From assembly GCF_001544495.1 (NCBI RefSeq), contig NZ_FCNZ02000012.1, positions 1-64,000 on the forward strand: DNA of 64,000 bases, read 5' to 3'. The number at the start of each line of letters is the position of its first letter. Within the stretch, counting starts at the first letter, position 1. Of the stretch, positions 52,066 to 61,040 are shown one piece after another. The position numbers were made by a program, and so were the translations under genes. Under the pieces are notes generated by a model. The model did no database searches. It was not told the origin of the DNA and worked only from the letters and a program-made list of their open reading frames with translations. The DNA is from Caballeronia telluris. Its GTDB lineage: Bacteria > Pseudomonadota > Gammaproteobacteria > Burkholderiales > Burkholderiaceae.

Positions 52066-52545
52066 TTACTGCAGCCCCGCCTTGTCGAGCCCGAACACCT
52101 TGTCCGACGAACCCGGCACGGTCCTGAACGCGACGTTCGCGCGATTCCAGCCGTTGATCGCCATCACTTCGAAGGTGAGGTCGGAGAGTTCCTTCTCCGA
52201 AAACTGGGTGCGCACGCGCTCGTAGAGGTCGTCGGGAACGCCGGCTTCCGGAATGCGCGTCAGCACTTCGGTCCATGCGAGCGCGGCGCGTTCGCGCGGT
52301 GCGAAGAGCGTCGATTCGCGCCAGATCGCCACATGGTGCAGACGCAGTTCGCGCTCGCCGTGCAGCTTCGCTTCCTTGACGTGCATGTCGACGCAGAAGG
52401 CGCAGCCGTTCATCTGCGACGCGCGGATCTGCACGAGATCGACGATCGAATGCTCGATGGCCGCTTCCTTCATCCGGTTACTGAATTCGAGGAATTTCTT
52501 GAACAGTTCCGGGGATTGTTGGATGTAGTTGAGTCGCTGAGTCAT
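52066..52545 (-). CDS. Carboxymuconolactone decarboxylase/AhpD-family protein, ECF41 partner
   Basis: The 159-aa all-helical protein has the AhpD redox motif CAFCVDMH (Cys48, Cys51, His55) in SQMNGCAFCVDMHVKEAKLHG, and a TRERAALAWTEVLTRI-like block (PRERAALAWTEVLTRI). Such proteins reduce peroxides or act on lactones; the CxxC makes a disulfide reductase/peroxidase role likely. GGAGAAA precedes the ATG at 52545. It lies 186 nt after the ECF41 sigma gene on the same strand. CMD-type genes are the standard partner of ECF41 sigmas, and in known cases their main target. No ECF41 promoter was found directly before it here. Confidence 0.85.
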   Translation of the reverse strand: MTQRLNYIQQSPELFKKFLEFSNRMKEAAIEHSIVDLVQIRASQMNGCAFCVDMHVKEAKLHGERELRLHHVAIWRESTLFAPRERAALAWTEVLTRIPEAGVPDDLYERVRTQFSEKELSDLTFEVMAINGWNRANVAFRTVPGSSDKVFGLDKAGLQ

Positions 52546-52731
52546 GATTTCTCCGTGCGATTGGGACAGACAGCCCGCGGCTTTCGGGGCGTCGCTGGCG
52601 GCGAAGCGCCGCACGGAAACCATCGTAGAGTCGGCGGGCGCGCGCCGGTAGACCCGCCGAAGTGCTCACGCTGTTGCCCGCGCGGCACCAATCGCGCGCG
52701 GCATGCATCGGCGCGCGGCGCGCATCGTCCT

Positions 52732-53610
52732 TCAGCCGCCGACCGCTGCCGCGATGCGCGCGAGCTTGTCGGGATTGCGCTGCACGTGCACGCGCACGAT
52801 GCGCACGCCGTCGGTCTCGTAGGATTGCGCGGATTCCAGCTTGCCCTCGATGAAGCGCAGCAGCGCCCATTGCCCGTTGAGCAGCGCGAGTTCGACGCGC
52901 ACCGCGTCGCCATAGCGCAATCTCGCGGCGAAAAAAAGTTGCGCGATGCGCCGACCGCCTTCGAGCGGCTTCGGAAAGCTCGGCACCCGGCCGCCGCCAT
53001 CGCCGATCAACACGGCGTCGTCGGCGAGCAGCGCATGGATCGCGGCGAAATCGCCGCGAGAAAGCGCCTGCGCGAAATCCTGCAACAGGCTGCGGTGGAT
53101 GTCGCGCGCAACCGTGGCGCGCGGCCGCGCGTCGCGCAACTGCGTCTTCGCGCGGCTCACGAGCTGGCGGCACGCGGCCTCGCTCTTGCCGATCGCGCTC
53201 GCCACTTCGTCGTAGCCGGCATCGAACACTTCGCGCAGCAGGAAGGCCGCGCGCGCTTCCGGACTCAGGCGTTCCAGCAGGACGAGGAAAGCCACCGACA
53301 CGTCGTCGGCGCGCTCCGTCATCTCTTCCGGCGTGGCGGGCGATGCGCTGTATTCGGGCTCGGGCAGCCAGATGCCGGCGTAATGTTCGCGCTGGATCTT
53401 CGCGGCGCGCAGGCGGTCGATGGAAAGGCGCGTCGTCACGGAGACGAGCCAGGCCTCGGCGTTATGGATGGTCTCGTGCGCGGCCGCGTGCCAGCGCAGC
53501 CAGACATCCTGCACGATGTCTTCGGCTTCCGCGACCGATCCCAGCATCCGGTACGCGATGGCCTGCAAGCGACGTCGCAGGCGGTCGAAAACGCTCGTGG
53601 CATCGTCCAT
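52732..53610 (-). CDS. ECF41-group RNA polymerase sigma factor with fused SnoaL-like regulatory domain
   Basis: The 292-aa sigma factor has sigma2 (about 8-72, with AYRMLGSVAEAEDIVQDVWLRW), sigma4 (about 105-160, with DEVASAIGKSEAACRQLVSRAK) and a C-terminal SnoaL-like extension. The ECF41 hallmarks are present: WLPEP in the linker (81-85), DGGGR (204-208) and NPDKL near the C-terminus (279-283). In this group the fused extension, rather than an anti-sigma factor, regulates activity. It is not a standard anti-sigma pair, and no anti-sigma gene is nearby. The start at 53610 is the first Met giving the family N-terminus; the ribosome site is weak. An AhpD-like gene follows. Confidence 0.9.
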   Translation of the reverse strand: MDDATSVFDRLRRRLQAIAYRMLGSVAEAEDIVQDVWLRWHAAAHETIHNAEAWLVSVTTRLSIDRLRAAKIQREHYAGIWLPEPEYSASPATPEEMTERADDVSVAFLVLLERLSPEARAAFLLREVFDAGYDEVASAIGKSEAACRQLVSRAKTQLRDARPRATVARDIHRSLLQDFAQALSRGDFAAIHALLADDAVLIGDGGGRVPSFPKPLEGGRRIAQLFFAARLRYGDAVRVELALLNGQWALLRFIEGKLESAQSYETDGVRIVRVHVQRNPDKLARIAAAVGG

Positions 53611-53755
53611 GGTGCGGCTTGCTCCCTCGCGACGTGGCAAGCGATTATGCTACCGCGTTGGGGGCGCCTCGCACAGGCGCTGTTTTGTGCTTCTATGGAA
53701 CCTGTTCACGTAAGCGCGCAAACATCAGACGGTGTACAACGCCCGGGAGCCCTCG

Positions 53756-54469
53756 ATGGAAACCAAGCCAAAAATCATCGTCCTCGACGACGAAGCCGAA
53801 CTGCGCAACATGCTGCAACGCTTTCTCGGCTCACAGGGCTTCGAGGTGCGCGCGGTCGCCGACAGTCAGCGGCTCGACCGCTACCTGCAACGCGAGCCCT
53901 ACGACCTGCTCGTGCTCGACCTGATGATGGAGCCCGAAGACGGTCTCTCGGTCTGCCGGCGTCTGCGCGCCGAAGGCCACACCTTGCCGATCCTGATGCT
54001 GACCGCGAAGGGCGACCCCGTCGACCGCGTGATCGGCCTCGAAACCGGCGCCGACGATTACCTCGCGAAGCCCTTCCTGCCGGGCGAGCTGGTCGCGCGC
54101 GTGCGGGCGCTGCTCCGGCGCCAGAAGATGGCGGCCGGCGACCCGACGCTCACCACGCAGTCGATTCGCTTCGGCGAATTCCGGCTCGATCTCGGCCGGC
54201 AGCGCCTCTATCAAAACGACGAGCCGTTCGAGATCCATTCCGCGCAGATGCAGTTGCTCGCCGCGCTCGGCTCCTCGCCGAACCGCGCGATCAGCCGCGA
54301 CAACCTGATCGCGCGCACGCGCGGACGCGAACACGACGCGCTCGACCGCAGTATCGACGTGCAGGTGCTGCGCCTGCGGCAGATCGTCGAAGCTGACCCG
54401 TCGAAGCCGCGCTTCATCAAGACGGTGTGGGGCGTCGGCTACATGCTGCTCGCGGATATCGAATCGTGA
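53756..54469 (+). CDS. OmpR-family response regulator
   Basis: The 237-aa regulator has a receiver (about 5-118: IIVLDDEAELRNML, phospho-acceptor Asp in LLVLDLMMEPEDG, Thr in MLTAKG, Lys in YLAKPF) and a winged-helix output domain (about 140-235: IHSAQMQLLAALGSSPNRAISRD then RFIKTVWGVGYML). GGGAG precedes the ATG. The sensor kinase start overlaps its stop as GTGA, so the two are one system. The kinase's LxxRSLFARN start and the paired layout resemble OmpR/EnvZ, but osmotic sensing is not shown. The divergent neighbour is the ECF41 sigma gene. Confidence 0.9.
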   Translation: METKPKIIVLDDEAELRNMLQRFLGSQGFEVRAVADSQRLDRYLQREPYDLLVLDLMMEPEDGLSVCRRLRAEGHTLPILMLTAKGDPVDRVIGLETGADDYLAKPFLPGELVARVRALLRRQKMAAGDPTLTTQSIRFGEFRLDLGRQRLYQNDEPFEIHSAQMQLLAALGSSPNRAISRDNLIARTRGREHDALDRSIDVQVLRLRQIVEADPSKPRFIKTVWGVGYMLLADIES

Positions 54470-55800
54470 CGCGCCTGTTGCGTTCTCTTTTCGCGCGCAA
54501 CATCGCGCTCCTGGTGGCGCTCGTCGCGCTGAGCCAGGTCTGCTCGCTCACGGTGCTGATGCATTACGTCCAGACGCCGCGCATCGAACGCGCCGCCGCG
54601 ACCTTCGCGAACTATATCGACACGCTCGGCGGCATCGTCGCGGCGGCGCCGCCCGACGCACGCGCGGCATTCGTCGAGCGACTGCAGGCCCGGCGCGAGT
54701 TGCCCGCCGAAGCCGCGCTGGAACCGCCGCGCTCGCTGACGACGCTCTACCGCTCGTATCAGCGCAGCACGTTCCTCGCGATGCTGCGCCGCCATCTCCC
54801 GGCCGACGTGCCGGTGCGCTGGCAAATCGCCGACGACCGGTCCGGCGGCGAAGAACGGCTGTGGTTGCGCATGCGTGTCGGCGGCGAGCCGTACTGGATC
54901 GCGCTCGCGATTCCCGAAGCGGCGCACGGCGAAGGCTTCGTGTCGACGATCCTGCTCTCGCTCGCCCTCGCCGCGCTCGCGACGCTCACCGCTTACGTGA
55001 TCCAGCGCCACCTGAACCGCCCGCTCGACGACCTCGCGCGCGCAGCGCGTCATCTGAGCGCGGGCGGCCAGCCCGAACCGCTGCCCGTCGACGGGCCGAC
55101 CGAAATCGCGCAGGTGAGCCGCGCGTTCAACCAGATGACCGACGCGCTGCGCGAAGCCGAGGCGACCCGCGCCCTGATGCTCGCGGGTATCTCGCACGAC
55201 ATCCGCACGCCGCTCACGAAGCTGCGCCTCGCGATGGCGATGGCGGTTCCCGCGGGCGGCGATCAGACATTCGTCGCATCGTCGGAGAACTATCTCGACC
55301 AGATCGACGCCATTCTCCAGCAGTTCATGGACTACGCGGGCAGCGGCGCGAAGGAGGTGCCCGTCGACGGCGACCTGAACGCGCTCGTCGCGAGTCTCGC
55401 CGGCGACTTCGCGGGTCTCGGCCATGAGTTCGAACTGACGCTCGGCGACCTGCCGTCCTTCCCGTTCCGGCCCGTGAGCACGATGCGCCTCCTCATGAAC
55501 CTGATGCAGAACGCGGTGCTGTATGGCGTGACCGGGCTCTCGGTGCGCACCTGGCTCGACGCCGACGCGCGGCTCGCGTGCATCGCGATCGGCGACCGCG
55601 GCAAGGGCATCGCGGCGGACGAGATGGAGAAGCTGAAGGAGCCGTTCCGGCGCGGGCGCGGCGGCGCCGGGCATCCTTCGGGCACGGGTCTCGGGCTCGC
55701 GATCGTGGAGCGCATCGCGAAGCTGCACGGCGGGACGCTCGTGCTGCGTCCACGCGAAGGCGGTGGGACGGAGGCCGTGGTCACGATGCGCCTCGGCTAA
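54466..55800 (+). CDS. EnvZ-like sensor histidine kinase
   Basis: The 444-aa inner-membrane kinase starts at a GTG that overlaps the regulator's stop. It has TM1 (about 10-33), a periplasmic domain (about 35-160), TM2 (about 165-190) and HAMP (about 190-240, RHLNRPLDDLARAARHLS). The HisKA domain has the phospho-His in AGISHDIRTPLTKLRLAMA, and the ATPase domain has NLMQNAVLYG, GDRGKGIAADEM and HPSGTGLGLAIVERI. The HDIRTPLT H-box is EnvZ-like. It phosphorylates the OmpR-type partner encoded just upstream. Confidence 0.9.
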   Translation: MTRLLRSLFARNIALLVALVALSQVCSLTVLMHYVQTPRIERAAATFANYIDTLGGIVAAAPPDARAAFVERLQARRELPAEAALEPPRSLTTLYRSYQRSTFLAMLRRHLPADVPVRWQIADDRSGGEERLWLRMRVGGEPYWIALAIPEAAHGEGFVSTILLSLALAALATLTAYVIQRHLNRPLDDLARAARHLSAGGQPEPLPVDGPTEIAQVSRAFNQMTDALREAEATRALMLAGISHDIRTPLTKLRLAMAMAVPAGGDQTFVASSENYLDQIDAILQQFMDYAGSGAKEVPVDGDLNALVASLAGDFAGLGHEFELTLGDLPSFPFRPVSTMRLLMNLMQNAVLYGVTGLSVRTWLDADARLACIAIGDRGKGIAADEMEKLKEPFRRGRGGAGHPSGTGLGLAIVERIAKLHGGTLVLRPREGGGTEAVVTMRLG

Positions 55801-55858
55801 TTGCCCGCGCTCGCCCGCCGTCACGCCGTGGGTGAAGAAAACCGCCTGATTGCTCCGT

Positions 55859-57361
55859 TCACGCCGACGGCGAAGTCGAACGGTCGCCCTCGCCATCGGT
55901 TTCGACCGCCTGCGTGCCGGGCACGTCGTCGGCGAGCGCTTGCGGGTCGATCATGTGCTCGGGTGCGATCGACTCGCGGCGTCGCGTGCGCTTCGGCGCC
56001 GCGCCCGCCTTGCCGGTCTTGCCCGGCTCGTTCAGAACGCTCGCGGCCGCCGCGCTCGTGATGGGCGGTATCGACTGCAACGGCACGATCGGCTGCGAGC
56101 GCGCGTTGACGTTGATCGGACTCGCCTCGTTGTCGTGGATCAGCGCGCGCACGCGCGGATAGATCTGCCGCTCCCAGCGCCTGCCGTTGAAGACGCCATA
56201 GTGACCGACGCCCGTCTGCACGTGATGCGCCTTCAGGTACGGCCGCAGCTTGTCGCAGAGATCCTGCGCGGCGAGCGTCTGTCCGACGGCGCAGATGTCG
56301 TCGCGTTCGCCTTCGATCGTGAGCAGCGCCGTGCGCCGGATCGCGGACGGCTCGACCTTGCGTCCGCGCACTTCGAGTTCGTGCAGCGGCAGCGAATGCC
56401 GCTGAAAAACCGTGTCGACGGTCTCCAGATAAAAATCCGCCGTCAGGTCCATCGTCGCGAAGTATTCTTCGTAGAAGACGCGGATCGCGTCGGCGAGACG
56501 CTCGTCGCCCTTCGCGCGCTGGTAGTGCATGTCGACGAACGAATCCAGATGGCGCGAGAGATTCATCGCCATGAACGCGTTCAGCTGCATGAAGCCCGGA
56601 TACACGCGCCGGTGCGCCCCCGCGAAGCCGAACGGCACCGCGCTGATCAGATGCTTCTCGAACCATTCGAGCGGCTTGCTCTTCGCCAGTTCGTTCACGC
56701 GCGTCGGGTTGATGCGCGTGTCGATCGGGCCCGCCATCAGCGTCATGCTCGCGGGCTGCGCGGGATCGTTGTCCGCCGCCATCAGCGCGACTGCCGCGAG
56801 TGCCGCGACGGTCGGCTGGCAAACAGCGAGCAGATGCGCGCCCGGACCGATCTTCTGAATGAAGTCGATGATGTGCTGCACGTACTCGTCGAAGCCGAAG
56901 CGGCCGTGCATCAGCGAGATGTCGCGCGGATTGTGCCAGTCGGTGATGTAGACATCGTGGTGGGCAAGCATCGTGCGCACCGTGCCGCGCAAAAGCGTCG
57001 CGAAGTGGCCGGACATCGGCGCGATCACGAGCACGCGCGGCTGCGCATGGTCCGAGCCGTTGCGCGCGGCGTCCTTGGCGAAATGGACGAGCGAGCAGAA
57101 CGGCGTCGAAGCCGCGACTTCCTCGATGACGGGAACCGGCTTGCCGTCGACGTCGACGGAATCGATTTCGAAGGGCGGGCGCGAATGCGTGAGGCCCGAC
57201 AGCGTGAGCAGGTCGCAGGTCGCCCGGAGCGACCGGCCCTGCGGCGTCCCGGCGTAGGCCTGCCATGCAGCAAGCGAGTGATTCATTAGCGCGGCGCCGT
57301 GGCGAACCGGCAGCATCAGGTCCGACAGCACCTGGAAGGCGGGATAGGCGAACGGGTTCAT
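55859..57361 (-). CDS. phaZ: Intracellular PHB depolymerase, PhaZ
   Basis: The 500-aa enzyme matches PhaZa1-type intracellular depolymerases that mobilise polyhydroxybutyrate granules. The nucleophile is Cys181 in LLAVCQPTVAALA, the Cys that replaces Ser of usual lipase boxes. Other blocks are VLVIAPMSGHFATLLRGTV, VYITDWHNPRDISLMHG, ERDDICAVGQT with the catalytic Asp region, and GVGHYGVFNGRRW with the catalytic His. A basic, Pro/Thr-rich tail of about 80 residues follows the enzyme domain (NEPGKTGKAGAAPKRTRRR), longer than in the classical form. GGGAG precedes the ATG at 57361. The tail may bind granules or DNA; that is inference. Confidence 0.9.
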   Translation of the reverse strand: MNPFAYPAFQVLSDLMLPVRHGAALMNHSLAAWQAYAGTPQGRSLRATCDLLTLSGLTHSRPPFEIDSVDVDGKPVPVIEEVAASTPFCSLVHFAKDAARNGSDHAQPRVLVIAPMSGHFATLLRGTVRTMLAHHDVYITDWHNPRDISLMHGRFGFDEYVQHIIDFIQKIGPGAHLLAVCQPTVAALAAVALMAADNDPAQPASMTLMAGPIDTRINPTRVNELAKSKPLEWFEKHLISAVPFGFAGAHRRVYPGFMQLNAFMAMNLSRHLDSFVDMHYQRAKGDERLADAIRVFYEEYFATMDLTADFYLETVDTVFQRHSLPLHELEVRGRKVEPSAIRRTALLTIEGERDDICAVGQTLAAQDLCDKLRPYLKAHHVQTGVGHYGVFNGRRWERQIYPRVRALIHDNEASPINVNARSQPIVPLQSIPPITSAAAASVLNEPGKTGKAGAAPKRTRRRESIAPEHMIDPQALADDVPGTQAVETDGEGDRSTSPSA

Positions 57362-57641
57362 CGATCTCCCACGGGTGCGCGAAACACAACGAAGGCCCTG
57401 AAGAACGCAATACATATGCCACAGGTCGACGCGCCTGCGACTTTGCATGACCCGCGCCGTCACCGGCGCGTCATCGGCCCATAGTAGCGTGTTCGGCTTG
57501 GCATGGCACTTGCGCCGTTCCCGCCCACGCGCTGGTTTTGCCGCGATTTGGTGCGCCACCGCACGGCGGCGTGCATCGGAGCGCGGACGGCGCCGGCGCT
57601 GCCCGAAAACGTCGCGCATTCCTAACCGGCTGGAGATTCGT

Positions 57642-58295
57642 ATGGCAAATGCGACGCTGACCATCAGCAGCAAGAACTATTCGTCCTGGTCGCTGCGCGG
57701 GTGGCTGCTCGCGCGTTTCAGCGGTCTGCCGTTCGAGGAAGTCGTCATGCCCGTCGACGATCCCGTCGCCCGTGCCGAACTGCTGCTGCTTTCGCCTTCG
57801 ATTCTCGTGCCCTGCCTCGTCCACAACGGCATCAAGGTATGGGACACGCTCGCGATCGCCGAATACCTGAACGAAGTCTGCCCCGACGCCCGGCTCCTTC
57901 CCGCCGACCGCCGCGAACGCGCGCATTGCCGCGCGATCTGCGGCGAGATGCATTCAGGCTTCGTCTCGCTGCGCTCCGCTTTGCCGATGAACCTCAAGGC
58001 GCACTTCCCGGGCTTCAAGGTCTGGGCGCGCGCGCAGACCGACATCGAACGCGTGACGACGATCTGGCGCGAGTGTCTCGCGCAATACGGCGGCCCGTTC
58101 CTGTTCGGCGCGCGCAGCGCGGCCGACGCGATGTTCGCACCGGTCGTGACGCGCTTCGTGACCTACGACGTGAAGCTCGATCCCGAGATCGTCGAATACG
58201 GGCAGCGCATTCTCGCGATGCCGGAGATGCAGGACTGGATCTCGGACGCGCAGCACGAAGCCGAGGAAATCGACGAACTCGACGTCGAGTTCTAG
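57642..58295 (+). CDS. Glutathione S-transferase
   Basis: The 217-aa protein has a thioredoxin-fold N-terminal domain (1-80, with SSKNYSSWSLRGWLLARF holding the candidate active-site Ser/Tyr and SPSILVPCLVHNGIKVWDTLAIAEYLNEV for the gamma-Glu site). An all-helical C-terminal domain (about 90-210) contains RAICGEMHSGFVSLR and FLFGARSAADAMFAPVVTRF. It conjugates or reduces small electrophiles with glutathione in the cytosol. TGGAGA precedes the ATG at 57642. Its stop overlaps the convergent alcohol dehydrogenase stop within CTAG. Confidence 0.88.
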   Translation: MANATLTISSKNYSSWSLRGWLLARFSGLPFEEVVMPVDDPVARAELLLLSPSILVPCLVHNGIKVWDTLAIAEYLNEVCPDARLLPADRRERAHCRAICGEMHSGFVSLRSALPMNLKAHFPGFKVWARAQTDIERVTTIWRECLAQYGGPFLFGARSAADAMFAPVVTRFVTYDVKLDPEIVEYGQRILAMPEMQDWISDAQHEAEEIDELDVEF

Positions 58296-59278
58296 CGCAC
58301 CTTCAACACGGCCGCGCCCGTGACACGGCCGGCGCGCAGGTCGTCGAGCGCGCGGTTGGCATCGGCGAGCGGATAAGCGGTCGTGCGCATCTCCAGATGG
58401 AACTGGCCCGCTAGCTTCATGAATTCGCGGCCGTCCTCGCGCGTGAGGTTCGCCACCGACGCCACGCGCCGCTCGCCCCACAAGAGCGCGTACGGAAACG
58501 ACGGAATGTCGCTCATGTGAATCCCGCCGCACACGACGATCCCGCCCTTCCTCACCGCCTTCAACGCGGCCGGCACCAGTGCGCCGGACGGAGCGAAGAT
58601 GAGCGCGGCGTCGAGTTCGTCGGGCGGCGTTTCATCGCTGCCGCCGGCCCATTGCGCCTTGAGGTCGAGCGCGAGTTGCTGCGCGGCCGCGTCGCCCGGG
58701 CGCGTGAACGCGTACACGCTGCGTCCCTGATGGCGCGCCACCTGCGCGACGATATGCGCCGCCGCGCCGAAACCGTAGATGCCGATGCGCTCCGCGTCGC
58801 CGGCCATCGCGAGCGTGCGGTAGCCGATCAGCCCCGCGCACATCAGCGGCGCCGCTTCGATGTCCGAGTAGCGCGGCGGCAGATGCAGGCAGTAGCGGCT
58901 GTCGGCGGCGACGCGTTCCGCGTAGCCGCCATCGAGCGTATAGCCGGTGAAGCTCGGTGCGTCGCAGAGATTTTCGCGGCCCGCGCCGCAATACCGGCAA
59001 TGTCCGCACGTGTGCCCGAGCCACGGCACGCCGACGCGGTCGCCCGGCACGAAGTCCGTCACGCCGACACCCACCGCCGTCACGATGCCGACGATCTCGT
59101 GTCCCGGCACGAGCGGCAGCTTCGGCTGCGTGAGTTCACCGTCGACGACATGCAAGTCGGTGCGGCACACGCCGCACGCGTGGACGTCGATCATGAGCTT
59201 GCCGGTGTCGAGCACCGGATCGGGCAGATCGCGCTCGACCAGCCGGGGCGACGTGCCGTCGAAGACCATGGCGCGCAT
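58292..59278 (-). CDS. Zinc-dependent alcohol dehydrogenase
   Basis: The 328-aa enzyme is a zinc MDR dehydrogenase. The catalytic zinc site is in ACGVCRTDLH and VPGHEIVG, with the structural zinc site CGHCRYCGAGRENLC. The Rossmann loop GIYGFGAAAHIVAQVA shows an unusual GFGAAA in place of the common GxGxxG, a known AdhA-type variant. It oxidises an alcohol or reduces an aldehyde with NAD(H). AGAGGAGC precedes the ATG at 59278. It converges on the GST gene; their stops interlock in a CTAG tetramer (58292-58295). The exact substrate is unknown. Confidence 0.9.
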   Translation of the reverse strand: MRAMVFDGTSPRLVERDLPDPVLDTGKLMIDVHACGVCRTDLHVVDGELTQPKLPLVPGHEIVGIVTAVGVGVTDFVPGDRVGVPWLGHTCGHCRYCGAGRENLCDAPSFTGYTLDGGYAERVAADSRYCLHLPPRYSDIEAAPLMCAGLIGYRTLAMAGDAERIGIYGFGAAAHIVAQVARHQGRSVYAFTRPGDAAAQQLALDLKAQWAGGSDETPPDELDAALIFAPSGALVPAALKAVRKGGIVVCGGIHMSDIPSFPYALLWGERRVASVANLTREDGREFMKLAGQFHLEMRTTAYPLADANRALDDLRAGRVTGAAVLKVR

Positions 59279-59851
59279 GACGAACGCTCCTCTTATGGAA
59301 GTGCTTAGACAACGCACGTTAGACACCGATGCTGCATCTGCATATCGGGCGCGCAGGCCGCTTGGTGGGGCGCCGGCGTCCGCGCTTGGTGCACGTTTGC
59401 ACCGCATCGTGCTGCACGGTCCATGCCTGCGTCGGGCACGGCTGTTCGCATCGGGGAACGAAGTATTCATCCGTGTTTCCGAGCATAGGCAGTGCGCGGC
59501 GCGGCGATCGGCTTGCCGCGTCGATATGGCGCACGAGATCGCCTCGCGGCTGTCAGATTCGACGCCTAGACTCAAAGCAGAAGCGACAGAAGATGAGGGG
59601 CGTTGCGAATCGAACGGAACTTCGGCATCGGGCTTGCTTTCTTACGTCACTGGAAGCAGACAGCCAGGCGCCCAAGAGCGTCGCCGTCAGAAGTTGCTGC
59701 GATGCAAGGCATCGCCCGCAAGCATAAAGACATGGCCGGCATGCGCGCACCCGCGCCGTCATGCCGAAGCCGATCGACCGGCAGCCGAAGCGCATTTCGC
59801 GCGCCTCGCCCGTTCATCAAATTCAATTGAATCGAAGTCGTGGAGGATGTC
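59279..59851. other. Long intergenic region between the alcohol dehydrogenase and the 124-aa gene
   Basis: About 570 bp with no supported gene. Short open frames have shadow-like composition. Promoters for both divergent genes must be here; a TTCAATTGAA palindrome lies near 59821. Confidence 0.45.
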
Positions 59852-60226
59852 ATGCGTATTACCGTCAAGCTCGATGCGTTCGAGCGCGTCGATTCCGGCG
59901 CGTTCGCCATCCTGTGGCTCGACAAGGACACGCGCCGCTGGTCACGCGAAGGCCATCAGAGCGTGGATCTGCCCGACTGGGGCGACCTGCAGGCACGGCC
60001 CGACGGCACGCTCATCTGCGGCCAGCATGCCGACTCGCCGCTCTGCGTGCTCGAGCGGCTGGATTTCGACGTCGCAGGCGGCCCGTCCGAAGGCCAGGCC
60101 GGCCGCGCGCTCTGGTACGTGCACGGTTCGCCGGAGCCGGCGGCCGGTCGCTGGCATGTGCAGTGCATCGACCGCGAGCGCATCAAGGCCGAACACAGCG
60201 TCTTCGCGGGCGAGGAAAACGTCTAG
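59852..60226 (+). CDS. Hypothetical protein, 124 aa
   Basis: GGAGG stands 6 nt before the ATG. The protein has a beta-rich first half (MRITVKLDAFERVDSGAFAILWLDKDT) and a Trp-rich pattern with RWSREGHQSVDLPDWGDLQ, then GRALWYVHGSPEP and GRWHVQCIDRERIKAEH near the end. No signal peptide or membrane segment is visible. I do not recognise the family. It precedes the phasin gene by 280 bp on the same strand, but a shared transcript is uncertain. Confidence 0.6.
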   Translation: MRITVKLDAFERVDSGAFAILWLDKDTRRWSREGHQSVDLPDWGDLQARPDGTLICGQHADSPLCVLERLDFDVAGGPSEGQAGRALWYVHGSPEPAAGRWHVQCIDRERIKAEHSVFAGEENV

Positions 60227-60506
60227 CGGGAACGTCGGATTTCGCCGGATGCTCAGGCCATTCGTTTCGTGTGAGCGGCTCCGTTCCCTCGTTCACGCGG
60301 GCGCGTGCTCACGCGCCCCGTCCCGCACAAGCATGCGCGCTCTGGTGTTTTCCCTTGGCTCTTTTGGTCTCCGGATGTTGGTAGTATCAGTGGCCGGCTA
60401 GGTCGTTCGAACGAACGCACTCGGCGCGCGCGAGGGCGCCGCCGCGCTGCGAACCAAACTGCGAAAACCGAACTGCGCGACAAGTCGCAGACCCTGGGAG
60501 ACACGC

Positions 60507-60932
60507 ATGAATCAAGCAAAATTCGCCGATCCTTTCAGCCAGTTCGCCGCGATATTCCAGCAATACAAGCTGCCCGGCTTCGACGTGACGGCGATCCTCG
60601 AATCGCGCCGCAAGGACGTCGAAGCGCTCGCCGCCGCCAATCAGGTGGCGTTCGGCGGCATGCAGGCACTGCGCGACAAGCAACTCGAAATCCTGCGCCG
60701 CGCGCTGAGCGAACTCGAAGTCATTGCGCAGCAACTGGAAGCGTCGCCGCAAAAGCTCTCGTTCGATGCCACCGAAGTCGTGCAACGCGCGCTGCGCGAC
60801 GGTCTCGCCGACATGGAAGACATCGCGCGCACCACCCAGCAGACTCAGGCCGAAGCCTATGCGCTCGTGGCGCAGCGCATGGACGACGCGCTCAAGGAGC
60901 TGAAGGCATCGCTCGCCCGGCCAGCCAGCTGA
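60507..60932 (+). CDS. Phasin-family granule-associated protein
   Basis: The 141-aa helical protein matches phasins that coat polyhydroxybutyrate granules: an N-terminal DPFSQFAAIFQQYKLPGFDV, an ILESRRKDVEALAAANQVAFGGMQALRDKQ block and a long amphipathic helix through EVVQRALRDGLADMEDIARTTQQTQ. Phasins limit granule size and shield the cytosol from the polymer. TGGGAG precedes the ATG. Together with phaZ at 55.9 kb it marks a storage-polymer theme in the region, though in separate transcripts. Confidence 0.85.
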   Translation: MNQAKFADPFSQFAAIFQQYKLPGFDVTAILESRRKDVEALAAANQVAFGGMQALRDKQLEILRRALSELEVIAQQLEASPQKLSFDATEVVQRALRDGLADMEDIARTTQQTQAEAYALVAQRMDDALKELKASLARPAS

Positions 60933-61040
60933 AGCCCGCCGAGACGCCCCGCCGTTCGACCGCCTGCACGCAGCCGTGAGCGGCTGCGCGCGAGCGTCGG
61001 CCACGAAGCGCGATGCCGCCCGTCACGCGGAGATTCTGCG

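Noticed and set aside
52546-52731. ECF41 promoter directly before the CMD/AhpD gene
   Set aside because: No TGTCACA with CGTC at the right spacing was found on the minus strand in this gap.
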